64,000 nt of DNA from Clostridia bacterium (GCA_035628995.1 DASPIR010000010.1:203560-267559), one strand, 5' to 3'. Shown: positions 54,890 through 63,488, numbered from the stretch's first letter. The notes: generated from the sequence alone by a model not told the origin. Numbers and translations: made by a program.

Positions 54890-55219
54890 TTACTCTACCA
54901 AAACCCAAACCAATTCACAATCGGTGTCGCCCTCATTAATGCTCCAATGTTTTTCTGCCTTAGGTACAAAGCTTATATCTCCTGTATCCAGGTTGGATAA
55001 ACCATTTTCCGTCCCTATTGCCACCTTTCCTTTTACAACAAAACTAAATTCGTCGTTTTCATGGAAAGTAGCTCCTTCTGCTGGAATCCTTGATCCGGGC
55101 TTAAGAGTAGCTTTGCCCATTTTTATCACTTTTCCGTTCGAACTATTTTCTACCGCGGTAACTATTATATAGCTGCCAAAATCTTCTGAAATAAAGTCCT
55201 TATTTCTTGTAAAATGCAT
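54890..55219 (-). CDS. Small cupin-domain protein
   Basis: A 109-residue single cupin. The ATG at 55219 has GGGAGAG about six bases upstream. The two cupin motifs appear as GSRIPAEGATFHENDEFSFVVKGKVAIG and LDTGDISFVPKAEKHWSINEGD. The first lacks one of the usual two histidines (HENDEF rather than HxH), so metal binding may be altered. It lies 12 bases before the DUF885 gene and about 57 bases after the XRE-cupin regulator. It may bind or isomerise a small ligand of the cassette, or act as a sensor. No specific function recognised. Confidence 0.8.
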   Translation of the reverse strand: MHFTRNKDFISEDFGSYIIVTAVENSSNGKVIKMGKATLKPGSRIPAEGATFHENDEFSFVVKGKVAIGTENGLSNLDTGDISFVPKAEKHWSINEGDTDCELVWVLVE

Positions 55220-55275
55220 TTTTATCTCTCCCTTCAATTTAATAGCAGTTTAGTATGATTTATAATATTAGACTA

Positions 55276-55833
55276 TCAAAATATAGTGGGCGTTATGATA
55301 CTCAGCATCACCAATTCCTGATCCTCTGGATTTATTGTTTTGTGTGGAAGCGTTGATGGGTAATGCATTGTTTCTCCTTCGCTTATTATATATTCTGCTC
55401 CATCAACAATAAACACGGCTGATCCCTTTAGTACATAGTAAAATTCTTCACCCTCGTGAGAAGTTTCTTCACTCTCGTAGAAATTGGGTTTCATTGTTAC
55501 TAATACACCCTCTAATTTTCTGTTTTCAAATTTCCCACTTAGCCTAATATAGCTGATAAATGACTTTTCAAGTCTTAGTAATATTTGATTGTCCTTCTTA
55601 TTAACAAAGCTTGTCTTATCATCAACATCTACTAAGTCTCTCAAAGAAACGTCAAGGGCATTGGCAATACTCTTCAATGATACTATTGTCATTGATGAGA
55701 TACCTCTTTCAACTTGTGACAGAAAACTAACCGATAAATTAGTTTTTTCGCTTAACTCCTTTAATGTCATATTTTTTTCTAATCTACGTTTTCTGATTTC
55801 TTTACTAATATTATCCACTGTCTTTTGTTCCAC
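55276..55833 (-). CDS. XRE family regulator with C-terminal cupin domain
   Basis: A 185-residue transcription factor. Residues 7-65 are an XRE helix-turn-helix (IRKRRLEKNMTLKELSEKTNLSVSFLSQVERGISSMTIVSLKSIANAL, in short: LSVSFLSQVERG). Residues about 105-180 form a cupin (ETSHEGEEFYYVLKGSAVFIV and EGETMHYPSTLPHKTIN). The start is GTG with AAGGAG eight bases upstream. Members of this architecture (PuuR/ClgR-like) control amino acid, polyamine or peptide catabolism by binding the substrate in the cupin. It is the first gene of the peptide cassette and is the obvious candidate regulator. Confidence 0.92.
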   Translation of the reverse strand: MEQKTVDNISKEIRKRRLEKNMTLKELSEKTNLSVSFLSQVERGISSMTIVSLKSIANALDVSLRDLVDVDDKTSFVNKKDNQILLRLEKSFISYIRLSGKFENRKLEGVLVTMKPNFYESEETSHEGEEFYYVLKGSAVFIVDGAEYIISEGETMHYPSTLPHKTINPEDQELVMLSIITPTIF

Positions 55834-55865
55834 TTCGCCCTCTCCTTTTTCATATTACTTCATTT

Positions 55866-55903
55866 TTTCACTGTCACTTAAATTTTATAATTTTCAGTGA
55901 ATT
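55866..55903. promoter_or_regulatory. Inverted repeat upstream of the XRE-cupin gene, candidate operator
   Basis: TTCACTG and CAGTGAA, separated by 22 AT-rich bases, lie about 35-70 bases upstream of the regulator start, with another AATTTCACTA further up near 55938. These are candidate binding half-sites for the regulator. Symmetry is the only evidence. Confidence 0.35.
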
Positions 55904-56056
55904 TTGTCAACTATTATTTAAATATTACACTATTAAAAATTTCACTACTTTTTTATTTGTTTCTGCATTGAATTCACACTAGAAATTATATTGGGTATAG
56001 TATGAATCCAATAACAATTAAGGAAACATTTACACTAAATTTGAATAAGATCAGAT

Positions 56057-56097
56057 ACAAAAAAATACGGCTCTCGTATATTTGATACGTGAGCCGG
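56057..56097 (-). terminator. Terminator of the class V aminotransferase gene
   Basis: CGGCTCTCGTAT and ATACGTGAGCCG form a long stem with a five-base loop. On the minus strand it is followed by a run of T (ATTTTTTTGTATC), about 23 bases after the aminotransferase stop. It isolates this gene from the XRE-cupin cassette. Confidence 0.85.
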
Positions 56098-56119
56098 ACA
56101 AGTGTTACTAATATTTGAC

Positions 56120-57196
56120 TTATAGTCCTAATATTTGATCAATATTCTTAATCAGTTCCTTTACTTCATCTAGTGTGTAATCACCCATGTGGGATATTCT
56201 GAAGGTTACATCCTTAAGGTCTCCATAACCGTTGGAGATTTCAAAGCCTCTTTCACCCAGCTGTTTATTGAGGTCGCTTACGTTGATGCCTTTTGTGTTC
56301 TTAATAGTTGTAAGAGTATTTGAAAGATACTTGGGATCTTCAACAAATATCGCAAAGTTCTTCTTAGCCCATGTACGCACATATTCAGCCATCTCAATGT
56401 GTCTTGCAAATCTCTTTTCGATACCTTCAGCAAGTATCTTATCCAGCTGATAGTCCATTGCAAACATATGTGCCAGTGAAGGAGTCGATGGATACTGGTG
56501 GTCTTTCTTCTGTATAGTGTCATAAAGCTCAACAAGGTCAAAGTACAGTCCTCTGTTTTCTACCTGTCTGGCAGCTTCAATAGATCTTTGTGTAACTGAG
56601 CATATTGACATACCGGCAGGCAAGCCCATACATTTCTGTGTTGAAGTTATACAAACATCTATTCCCCATTTGTCAACCTTAATGTCTGCTCCACCCATTG
56701 AACTTACAGTGTCGACAAGATAGAGTACCTCTGGATATTTTGATTTAAGAAGCTCTCCGATTTCACCGCAAGGATTCATTATACCTGCCGATGTCTCATT
56801 GTGCGTCACTGTTATAGCATCATATTTACCTGTTGCAAGTGCTTCATCTACCATGGCTACAGTTGTTGGTTTGCCAGGTGCTGATGAAATCTTGTCTGCT
56901 GGCACTCCATTTGATTTAGCCATTTTGTACCATCTGTCACCAAAGGCTCCTACTGAGAATACAGCAACTCTTTTTCTTGTACAGCAGCGGATAGCAGCTT
57001 CCATAAGCCCGCTTCCTGATGAAGTTGAAAGTATCATTGTGTTATTTGTCTGGAATACCTTTTGAAGTTTTTCGGAAATGCCTCTCTGTAATGCAGAAGC
57101 AGCTTTTGAACGATGGCTGATCTGAGGTGTAGCCATTTTCTGAAGAACATCCTCACGTACGTCAATTGGGCCGGGGATAAATAGTTTCTTGTGCAT
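56120..57196 (-). CDS. Class V aminotransferase (alanine-glyoxylate/serine-pyruvate/phosphoserine aminotransferase-like)
   Basis: A 358-residue PLP enzyme of the serine-pyruvate/alanine-glyoxylate aminotransferase branch. It begins MHKKLFIPGPIDVREDVLQKM at the ATG at 57196, with AGGAGG five bases upstream; a longer in-frame start exists but lacks support. Motifs are ILSTSSGSGLMEAAIRCC, THNETSAGIMNP, LVDTVSSMGGADIKVDKWGIDVCITSTQKCMGLPAG (Schiff-base Lys in STQKCMG) and GYGDLKDVTFRISHMG. In clostridial genomes a gene of this type commonly precedes serA and DUF1015 and probably supplies phosphoserine or serine transamination. Here those partners lie 13.4 kb downstream. Confidence 0.88.
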   Translation of the reverse strand: MHKKLFIPGPIDVREDVLQKMATPQISHRSKAASALQRGISEKLQKVFQTNNTMILSTSSGSGLMEAAIRCCTRKRVAVFSVGAFGDRWYKMAKSNGVPADKISSAPGKPTTVAMVDEALATGKYDAITVTHNETSAGIMNPCGEIGELLKSKYPEVLYLVDTVSSMGGADIKVDKWGIDVCITSTQKCMGLPAGMSICSVTQRSIEAARQVENRGLYFDLVELYDTIQKKDHQYPSTPSLAHMFAMDYQLDKILAEGIEKRFARHIEMAEYVRTWAKKNFAIFVEDPKYLSNTLTTIKNTKGINVSDLNKQLGERGFEISNGYGDLKDVTFRISHMGDYTLDEVKELIKNIDQILGL

Positions 57197-57494
57197 TTTT
57201 ATTCCTCCTTTTGAATTTACATCTTTTTCAACTATTATTTTAATGATTGTGTATTTTTTGTTATATACTAAAGATAATAATAACATTTGCAGGAATAACC
57301 CTCAACAGGTAAATTCAAAAATAGTGCATAACGCGTTATTCATAATCTTCCGACAATGTTACATTACTTTTCATTCCACTTTTTATTATGTGATTCTAAA
57401 GGCTCTACGATTCTGATATACTGGAATTGTGAACAATTATCATATAATATATACATAGTTCTCACAACATTGATTATTATGCAAAGGGGCAGCT

Positions 57495-58109
57495 ATGAAA
57501 ATTGATTTGGAAAAGCTTAAGAATAGAAAGATAAATATATGCAATAAGGATATTTGCAAAGAGTTCTCTGTACTTGTGCCTATAGTAGAAAGAGCCGGAG
57601 AACATTCTCTTCTATTTGAAGTGAGATCTGAGAACCTCAATAATCAGCCTAATGAAATATGCTTTCCCGGAGGCAAAATTGAAAGCATGGAGGAAAGCGT
57701 GAAAGCTGCTGTCAGAGAAACCTCCGAAGAACTGCTGATACCTGAGAATAGTATAAGGGTAATAGGCCAGCTGGATACGCTGGTCACACCTTTCAATACT
57801 GTGATTTATCCCTTTGTCGGCCTATTACATGATTACCATGGGAAATACAATATCGACGAGGTAAAGGAGACCTTCTACATACCAATGTCCTTCCTAATGG
57901 AAACAGAGCCTCTGTGCCGCTATATAGATATTGAGATGAAGCCCAAGGAGGGCTTCCCCTATGAAATGATTCAAAAGGGCAGGAACTATCCTTGGGCAAA
58001 AGGCAAGTATCCGGTATACTTTTATACCTATGAGGATAGGATTGTATGGGGTATTACAGCAAGGATCACATATAACTTTATACAGCTGCTAAGGGCTGAT
58101 ATGCCTTAA
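57495..58109 (+). CDS. Nudix hydrolase, CoA pyrophosphatase type
   Basis: A 204-residue Nudix enzyme. The Nudix box is [22 protein letters not shown] (about residues 57-78). It is preceded by [20 protein letters not shown], the UPF0035 extension that marks coenzyme A diphosphatases (NudL/YeaB). It would hydrolyse CoA or related nucleotide diphosphates in the cytoplasm. GGGGCAGCT precedes the ATG. The stop codon region overlaps the converging DUF255 gene by four bases. Confidence 0.9.
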   Translation: MKIDLEKLKNRKINICNKDICKEFSVLVPIVERAGEHSLLFEVRSENLNNQPNEICFPGGKIESMEESVKAAVRETSEELLIPENSIRVIGQLDTLVTPFNTVIYPFVGLLHDYHGKYNIDEVKETFYIPMSFLMETEPLCRYIDIEMKPKEGFPYEMIQKGRNYPWAKGKYPVYFYTYEDRIVWGITARITYNFIQLLRADMP

Positions 58110-60163
58110 CTCCTTATGATGTTTTCAAGCTCCTTCAGATCTGTCACAGGAGCCCTGCAAGAGAAATTCTCACATACATAAGCCGTAGCCTTGTCTTCTA
58201 TCATTATTTGACCTTCGGTATAGGCCGCAATGCTTGTTATCCCAGCTGCTACAGCTTCTTCATCCTTGAACACGACTACAGTAAAAGGAAGAAAGTGGTC
58301 ATTGACCATGGAAAACATCCTTCCAGCACTCTGATCCTCCCGATTTCCTACTATGACTATTTCGCTTGCTTTGCTATTTACAAAGAGCAGTGCCATGAGC
58401 ATATGAGTGTATCCCATAGGATACCCTTCTATCAGGCCTCCAAAAGTGCTGAGCTGTTCATATGCTTTATCCTCCAGGTCAGAGTCCCCTGTGAGCCTTC
58501 CCAATCTCAGCAAGTTCACCGCAGCTACTGAGTTTCCAGAAGGAGTTGCACCGTCGTACACATCCTTAGGCCTTACAATAAGCTTTTCGCTGTCGCTTCC
58601 ATACAGGAAAAGACCTCCATTGTCCTCATCATAGAAATACTTCAGCATATCCTTGTTCAAAGCTAGGGCAAATTTCAGATATTCTGCCTTAAAGGTTGCT
58701 TCATAAAGCTCAATCAGCCCCCAAGTCAAAAATGCATAATCATCCAGATAGCCTGAATAGGCAGCTTCGCCCTCTCTATATCTGGCAAGCAGCCTGCCAT
58801 CCTCCCGTACAAGCTTTGATTTTATAAAAGCTACTGCCTTTTCTGCTGCTTCAGCATATTTTCTATTATTCAGCACTCTTGCTCCCATTGCCAGTGCAGC
58901 TATCATTAAACCGTTCCATGAGGTAAGTATTTTATCATCCTTATATGGATGCACTCGTTTTTCTCTTGCTTCAAATACTTTTTTTCTATAATCCTCTACC
59001 GAATTTGCAGTTATTCTATCAAAGGCTTCCTCATTGTGCAATAAATTGGGTATGCTCTTCTCCTCAAAATTGCCCTTCTCGTTTATTCCATAGTAGCCAT
59101 TGAATTCCACTGCTGCGTCCTCGCCCAGTATCTCTGTAATTTCCTTTGGACTCCACACATAGAACTTCCCCTCGACTCCCTCCGAGTCAGCATCCTCTGC
59201 CGAATAAAAACCGCCCTCATCCGATGTCATATCCCTTAATACATATTCGAATATTTGTCTGGCAACTTCCCCGTATTGTTTTTTTCCTGTGGCCTGATAG
59301 GCTTCTAGATATATAATAGCCAACTCGGCGTTGTCATAAAGCATTTTTTCAAAATGTGGCACCAGCCATTTACGATCTGTAGAATACCTGGAAAATCCAT
59401 ATCCCACATGATCGTATATACCTCCCCTGTACATTGAAACCAGGGTCTTTTCCACCATTTTCAACGCATCTGAATCATTTGTGACTTTCCAATATCTCAG
59501 TAAGAATTGCAGGTTATGAGGCGTAGGAAATTTAGGTGCTCTTGCGAAGCCGCCATATTCACTGTCAAAGCTTGATTTGAAGCCTTTGAATGCCTTGTTT
59601 GCCTCTTCTAAGCTAAGTTCCCCCTCAGAACCAGCTCCTGAGTCCGATCTTATATGCTCCAGTATACTCTCTGAAGTCTCTAGCAGACTATCTTTCTGAG
59701 TGTTCCAAGAGTACATGGTTTTCTCCAGTATCTCAAGCACTCCGGGATAGCCCATCCTTGCCTTCTTAGGGAAATAGGTACCTGCGAAAAAAGGCTTTTT
59801 GTCAGGCGTCATAATGATGGTCAGTGGCCATCCTCCGCTTCCCGTAAGCGCTTGACAAACATTCATATAAATATGGTCGATATCAGGCCTCTCCTCCCTG
59901 TCGACTTTTATGGCTATGAAGCTACCGTTCAAAGCCTTTGCTACTTCCTCATCCTCAAAGGATTCCCTCTCCATTACATGACACCAATGGCAGGTGCTAT
60001 ACCCTATACTAAGGAATATTGGCTTATCTTCTGCTACAGCCCGTGAAAAAGCTTCACCACTCCATGGATACCAATCCACAGGATTGTGGGCATGTTGGAG
60101 CAGATATGGGGATTTTTCTTGTATCAGCTTATTTGTATATTTGTGTTTATTCTCAGTTGACAT
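58106..60163 (-). CDS. DUF255 thioredoxin-fold/six-hairpin glycosidase-like protein (SPATA20/YyaL family)
   Basis: A 685-residue protein with an N-terminal thioredoxin-like DUF255 domain ([13 protein letters not shown], then [16 protein letters not shown] with a CxxC near residue 57, and [23 protein letters not shown]) and a long alpha/alpha-barrel ([34 protein letters not shown]). The ATG at 60163 has GGAAG seven bases upstream. The family is widespread from bacteria to man but lacks an agreed function. A truncated paralogue lies 0.9 kb away at 61050-61256. It converges on the Nudix gene with a four-base overlap. Confidence 0.9.
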   Translation of the reverse strand: MSTENKHKYTNKLIQEKSPYLLQHAHNPVDWYPWSGEAFSRAVAEDKPIFLSIGYSTCHWCHVMERESFEDEEVAKALNGSFIAIKVDREERPDIDHIYMNVCQALTGSGGWPLTIIMTPDKKPFFAGTYFPKKARMGYPGVLEILEKTMYSWNTQKDSLLETSESILEHIRSDSGAGSEGELSLEEANKAFKGFKSSFDSEYGGFARAPKFPTPHNLQFLLRYWKVTNDSDALKMVEKTLVSMYRGGIYDHVGYGFSRYSTDRKWLVPHFEKMLYDNAELAIIYLEAYQATGKKQYGEVARQIFEYVLRDMTSDEGGFYSAEDADSEGVEGKFYVWSPKEITEILGEDAAVEFNGYYGINEKGNFEEKSIPNLLHNEEAFDRITANSVEDYRKKVFEAREKRVHPYKDDKILTSWNGLMIAALAMGARVLNNRKYAEAAEKAVAFIKSKLVREDGRLLARYREGEAAYSGYLDDYAFLTWGLIELYEATFKAEYLKFALALNKDMLKYFYDEDNGGLFLYGSDSEKLIVRPKDVYDGATPSGNSVAAVNLLRLGRLTGDSDLEDKAYEQLSTFGGLIEGYPMGYTHMLMALLFVNSKASEIVIVGNREDQSAGRMFSMVNDHFLPFTVVVFKDEEAVAAGITSIAAYTEGQIMIEDKATAYVCENFSCRAPVTDLKELENIIRS

Positions 60164-60294
60164 GTTCTCACTTCCATTCAATAAATTCGAAAGTAGTTTT
60201 TGTCATATGCATAATACATATTCAACAATATTTAATAATAAGGTTAAGTGTGTGAACCGAACCGTGTTCAGTGAGCGTCAAATAGAATTCACTG

Positions 60295-60323
60295 TTGACG
60301 TATAAAAAACATAATGATAGTAT
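60295..60323 (+). promoter_or_regulatory. Promoter upstream of the acetyltransferase leader
   Basis: TTGACG, 17 bases, TAGTAT form a good sigma-A promoter on the plus strand. It points towards an 11-codon open frame (60361-60396, MFLKIIEVRRG, with AAGGAG upstream) and then the acetyltransferase gene. A CAGTGA/TCACTG repeat overlaps its upstream side. Confidence 0.55.
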
Positions 60324-60467
60324 GAAATTGGTTAAATTTAGAAGAAAGGAGTTGGTTTTATGTTCTTAAAAATTATAGAGGTGAGAAGAGGTTAAAGGAT
60401 ATCTTTGACGATTGACCTAATGTCAATTATATCTTATCTTTTTATCCTCAAATATGAGGTGACTATT

Positions 60468-60998
60468 ATGAAGATATCAGATTCTTTTGAAACGAAAAGG
60501 ATGAAATTCCGTTTATTAAACACTAAGGATATAGAAGTAATCTACAAGCAATTTTCCGACCCAGATATGTGTAAATATTTTAGCGAGCCCCCATGTGATT
60601 TGGAAGAAGCCAAAGGCATCATTGAGCATTATCAAAATCCAGAGGAAAAAGGTTACCTTCGTTATGGTATGTTTGATAAAAATACTGATTTATTTATCGG
60701 AACATGCGGTTATCATTACTGGGATAATGAACTTAAACAAGTAGAGATTGGTTATGACATTTGGAAGGATTATTGGGGAAAGGGTTATGTATCTGAAGCA
60801 TTACCATTACTCATTAACAAATGCTTTGAGTATCTAAATGTCAATTGTATTTATATTCTTACGCATCCGCAAAATAAAGCATCTATAGCAAGTGTCAGTA
60901 AGTTTGGTTTTAAAGAGTGTGAACCTTGCCGAAAGCTTGATGTAGAGCCACAATTATGTATGAAATTGATGAGAACAGAATTATATAGTAAAAATTAG
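60468..60998 (+). CDS. GNAT family N-acetyltransferase (RimJ/RimL-like)
   Basis: A 176-residue acetyl-CoA-dependent transferase of the Acetyltransf_3 type. It starts MKISDSFETKRMKFRLLNTKDIEVIYKQFSDPDM. The acetyl-CoA binding region is VEIGYDIWKDYWGKGYVSEALPLLI (about residues 88-112, with WGKGYVSEA as the P-loop-like motif), followed by IYILTHPQNKASIASVSKFGFKE. The ATG at 60468 has GAGGTG six bases before it; an upstream in-frame ATG lacks a site. Substrate could be ribosomal protein N-termini or a small amine. Terminator at 61005. Confidence 0.9.
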   Translation: MKISDSFETKRMKFRLLNTKDIEVIYKQFSDPDMCKYFSEPPCDLEEAKGIIEHYQNPEEKGYLRYGMFDKNTDLFIGTCGYHYWDNELKQVEIGYDIWKDYWGKGYVSEALPLLINKCFEYLNVNCIYILTHPQNKASIASVSKFGFKECEPCRKLDVEPQLCMKLMRTELYSKN

Positions 60999-61004
60999 TT
61001 TTAT

Positions 61005-61040
61005 GTCGCTTGTTCCCTATACAGGAATGAGCGACTTTTT
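61005..61040 (+). terminator. Terminator of the acetyltransferase gene
   Basis: GTCGCT and AGCGAC, with inner TTCC/GGAA pairing, are followed directly by TTTTTATA. Seven bases after the acetyltransferase stop; canonical intrinsic terminator. Confidence 0.85.
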
Positions 61041-61049
61041 ATATGAATT

Positions 61050-61256
61050 GCAGTTAATAGGTTACATGACACCAATGACAGGATGCATTTATACCTATGA
61101 GTACCCAATAGACAGGAAGATTGGCTTATCCTCAGCCTTCGCCTTCTCAAATGCTTCCGGCTCCCATGTGAACCAGTTTATAGGGTTGAAGGCATGAGCT
61201 AATAAATAAGGCGACTTCTGCGTTATCAGTCTATTAGGTACTTTTTCATTAGGCAT
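61050..61256 (-). pseudogene. Truncated DUF255/SPATA20-like gene remnant
   Basis: From an ATG at 61256, which still has AAGGAGATGA in place, the minus strand encodes [20 protein letters not shown] and then [20 protein letters not shown] and [13 protein letters not shown], clearly homologous to the N-terminus of the intact DUF255 protein at 58106-60163. A TAG then interrupts it. A short insertion later the thioredoxin motif reappears in another frame as CHWCHV, after which homology ends at the acetyltransferase terminator. So this is a 5' fragment of a second copy, with at least 90 percent of the gene deleted. Confidence 0.85.
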
Positions 61257-61331
61257 TAAATCATCTCCTTTCAAATATATTTGATTTAGTTTACCCTAAA
61301 AATAAAAAGGTTACTAACCTAAGTTCAACGA

Positions 61332-61400
61332 GTTCCGTTTTGAGGTGCAAAACTTAAAATAACAGTGATTTTCACAGGTAAAAACACATATAAAATCGCA
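61332..61400 (+). repeat. Left inverted repeat flanking the guanidine module
   Basis: GTTCCGTTTTGAGGTGC (61332-61348) is the exact reverse complement of 63637-63653. A second match, AAAATCGCA (61392-61400), corresponds to TGCGATTTT at 63584-63592, at almost the same distance (69 versus 70 bases). The arms look like diverged copies of one 70-base element in inverted orientation. Confidence 0.6.
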
Positions 61401-61426
61401 GATGAAATCACAAGCATTTTAGCACA

Positions 61427-61458
61427 GAAAAACCCCTGCATATCATAAGTATGCAAGG
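61427..61458 (-). terminator. Terminator of the guanidine operon
   Basis: On the minus strand CCTTGCATA - CTTATGA - TATGCAGGG is followed by GTTTTTCTG, about 43 bases after the radical SAM stop. It closes the exporter/B3-4/radical SAM operon. Confidence 0.8.
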
Positions 61459-61500
61459 ATCACTTGTTGCACTTTATAATAATATTGTCTATTTGAACAA

Positions 61501-62190
61501 TTAGCTGTTTTGTAATATTTTTGAAATCTCATTAAATCTTTCATTACTGATACCAAGTTTTTTCTTAAATCTTTCATCATTCATTCTTGCAGCTATTATC
61601 TTGTCTGGAGATAATTCATTAATAATATTTTTAACCTTATTAATAGTTTTCTCTGTATCATTATATCCCTTGATAATTGTCACTTCTAATATGAATTTAC
61701 CTTTATATTGCTTATTAAAAGTAATCATATTTGAAATATATTCTTCGAGTGTATACCCCTCAATTGGTCTTTGGATTTTTTGAAAATCTTCTTCTGTTAC
61801 TGCTTTTATTTCTCCAATAACTTCATCACACATATTTGCTATTTCTTTATATTCATTCCTACCAAGTAAGTAACCATTAGAAAGCAATCTTACAGGCAAT
61901 CCTTTACTTTTGATGAGTTCTATAATATCTCTAATTTTTTCATTTACTAGAGCTTCGCCTTTAGAGTTAATAAAAACTAAATCTACTTTATTTTTTTCTA
62001 ATTTACTCTCTAGCTCTCTTAATGAATTATCCATTTCCGCAAATGACTGCGGTGTATCCACCTTATTGTATGACCTTCCAATAGGACAAAAAATACAGTC
62101 AAAGTTGCAATATTTTTCAGGCAATATATTTATTTCTAGTACCCTTTGACCATCCTCAATATAAATATCCTTATAGCTAAAACCACCCAT
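61501..62190 (-). CDS. Radical SAM protein (function unknown) in guanidine operon
   Basis: A 229-residue compact radical SAM enzyme. The cluster motif CNFDCIFCPIG (CX3CX2C) is near residues 28-35, preceded by LEINILPEKY. A SAM-binding NSKGEALVNEKI takes the place of the usual GGE motif, and a later VRLLSNGYLLGR fits a barrel strand. A C-terminal NDERFKKKLGISNERFNEI is helical. It has no extra cluster domain and resembles wyosine/elongator-like small radical SAM proteins only distantly. It is the third gene of a riboswitch-controlled operon, 18 bases after the B3/4 gene. Confidence 0.85.
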   Translation of the reverse strand: MGGFSYKDIYIEDGQRVLEINILPEKYCNFDCIFCPIGRSYNKVDTPQSFAEMDNSLRELESKLEKNKVDLVFINSKGEALVNEKIRDIIELIKSKGLPVRLLSNGYLLGRNEYKEIANMCDEVIGEIKAVTEEDFQKIQRPIEGYTLEEYISNMITFNKQYKGKFILEVTIIKGYNDTEKTINKVKNIINELSPDKIIAARMNDERFKKKLGISNERFNEISKILQNS

Positions 62191-62208
62191 TCCTTCATCC
62201 CCCTAAAA

Positions 62209-62916
62209 TTACTCGATTGAAACTTTCTTATTATTAATATCTAGAATTGAAACTCTGTTTGTTCCTCCTAGATTATCTTGCACTATTTTTGCTAAATCCT
62301 TCAAAGCATTTTCAAATTCTATTAGTCTTTTTTCATCAGTTAACTCAATACATAGTAGAGCGTTATTTGTACTTTCAGTAAGCATTGTTCTTACTGCCTC
62401 ACGCCAATTTAAGCATCTGCAAATTGCTCCATTATTATCTTTGTAGACTATTTCGCCTTCATATGGAGGTGCATTTTCATCTGTACCTAATGGAATAAAC
62501 TCCTCATTTCCAACTGCCTTCGTCAATCTAATATCGCCAACGAATTTGTCTATATCCTCACCACCGCAAGGCAATGCATATCTTAACGAAATAGAATTAT
62601 AAATATCCACCAGAGGGTTAATAGTTCCTATATGATTTCCATTATAAACTCGTTTTAATAATGCTTCAATTGATGACCTTGCACCTTTCTTTGTTTTAAA
62701 TTTTTGAAATGCTTCTCTCCATGTTTTTATTACCTCATTATTGCTAAATTCCGAATCCCGTAAATAATTTAATGCTTCTTGTTCTGCCTTTAAAAGCATT
62801 TCATTATATTTTTCTTCATCTTTTATTGAATTATCTATACCATGACAAATAACAACTCCAATCTTTGCATTAGGGAATACGCTCCAAAAATCATCCTCGA
62901 TAATAAAGTTTTTCAT
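62209..62916 (-). CDS. B3/B4 tRNA-synthetase-type domain protein
   Basis: A 235-residue protein matching the free-standing B3/4 domain found in PheRS beta and related to tRNA editing domains. Landmarks are IGVVICHGIDNS, FKTKKGARSSIEALLKRVYNG, NPLVDIYNSISLRYALPCGGEDIDK and VYKDNNGAICRCLNWREAVRTML. Stand-alone members are thought to deacylate tRNA or bind amino-acid-like ligands, but roles are unproven. Its ATG overlaps the exporter's TAA by one base (TAATG), a sign of tight translational coupling. A link to guanidinium metabolism is suggested only by the operon. Confidence 0.88.
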   Translation of the reverse strand: MKNFIIEDDFWSVFPNAKIGVVICHGIDNSIKDEEKYNEMLLKAEQEALNYLRDSEFSNNEVIKTWREAFQKFKTKKGARSSIEALLKRVYNGNHIGTINPLVDIYNSISLRYALPCGGEDIDKFVGDIRLTKAVGNEEFIPLGTDENAPPYEGEIVYKDNNGAICRCLNWREAVRTMLTESTNNALLCIELTDEKRLIEFENALKDLAKIVQDNLGGTNRVSILDINNKKVSIE

Positions 62917-63245
62917 TAAAATACCTCCTCAATAGATATTAATTTCAAACCAATGATTCCACTAACTATAAATACTATACAAACTATACGCACGATATTT
63001 ATGGGTTCCTTAAACAGAATAATACCTAACAATACTGTACCAATAGTGCCTATTCCTGTCCAGATTGCATATGCAGTACCTATTGGTAGACTTTTTAAAG
63101 ACAATGATAAAAAATAGAAACTTGCAACTATTCCTATAATAGTTAGTATGTTAGGCAGTGTTTTTGTAAACCCCTGGGAATACTTTAAACCGATTGCCCA
63201 ACCAATTTCCAAAATTCCTGCTACCACCAAATAAAACCACTCCAT
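62916..63245 (-). CDS. gdx: SMR family guanidinium exporter (SugE/Gdx-like)
   Basis: A 109-residue four-helix small multidrug resistance protein. The sequence MEWFYLVVAGILEIGWAIGLKYSQGF carries the essential membrane Glu (residue 13) with the Gdx-type GWAIGLKYSQGF motif, then LPIGTAYAIWTGIGTIGTVLLGIILFKEP. SugE/Gdx members export guanidinium, in contrast to EmrE-type multidrug members. I start at the ATG at 63245 (GGAAGGAG about five bases upstream); an upstream in-frame TTG at 63266 would add residues without support. The guanidine-I riboswitch in front supports this substrate directly. Confidence 0.93.
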   Translation of the reverse strand: MEWFYLVVAGILEIGWAIGLKYSQGFTKTLPNILTIIGIVASFYFLSLSLKSLPIGTAYAIWTGIGTIGTVLLGIILFKEPINIVRIVCIVFIVSGIIGLKLISIEEVF

Positions 63246-63320
63246 AATTACTCCTTCCAAAATCAATATTTGCGTTCACCATAAGAATATTTCATAGCAA
63301 TATTCTAAAATAAGTAAAAT

Positions 63321-63364
63321 AAAAAAGCCCAAGGAAATATTTTCAAAATATCTCCCAGGCTTTT
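63321..63364 (-). terminator. Riboswitch-controlled terminator (expression platform)
   Basis: AAAAGCC...ATATTTT pairs with AAAATAT...GGGCTTTT and is followed by T-rich TTTTATTTT on the minus strand. The 5' arm shares the GCCTGGGAGA segment with the riboswitch P3 region, so guanidine binding would prevent the terminator from forming and turn the operon on. Confidence 0.8.
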
Positions 63365-63440
63365 ATCCTTCCGTGTACACAGTTACCTGTGCGTCTTCTC
63401 TTGGACCAGCCAGTTATAAACTGCGGAACCCTAGAAGACT
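63350..63440 (-). ncRNA. Guanidine-I riboswitch (ykkC/yxkD class)
   Basis: The minus strand carries the conserved blocks of the class in order: CTAGGGTTCCG, a short hairpin CAGTTTATAACTG, GCTGGTCCAAGAG, a stem GCACAGGTAACTGTG, ACACGGAAGGATAAAAGCC and TGGGAGAT. This arrangement and these sequences match the consensus I know for guanidine-I. It lies between a good promoter and the Gdx-like gene, and is followed by a terminator overlapping its 3' end. Guanidinium is the ligand of the class. Confidence 0.93.
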
Positions 63441-63488
63441 AAACTATATTAAATATTTTACGATTTATAATTTGCAATTTATAGATGA

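Noticed and set aside
61003..61197. 64-residue plus-strand frame after the acetyltransferase gene
   Set aside because: It is the antisense of the broken DUF255 fragment and begins inside the acetyltransferase terminator.
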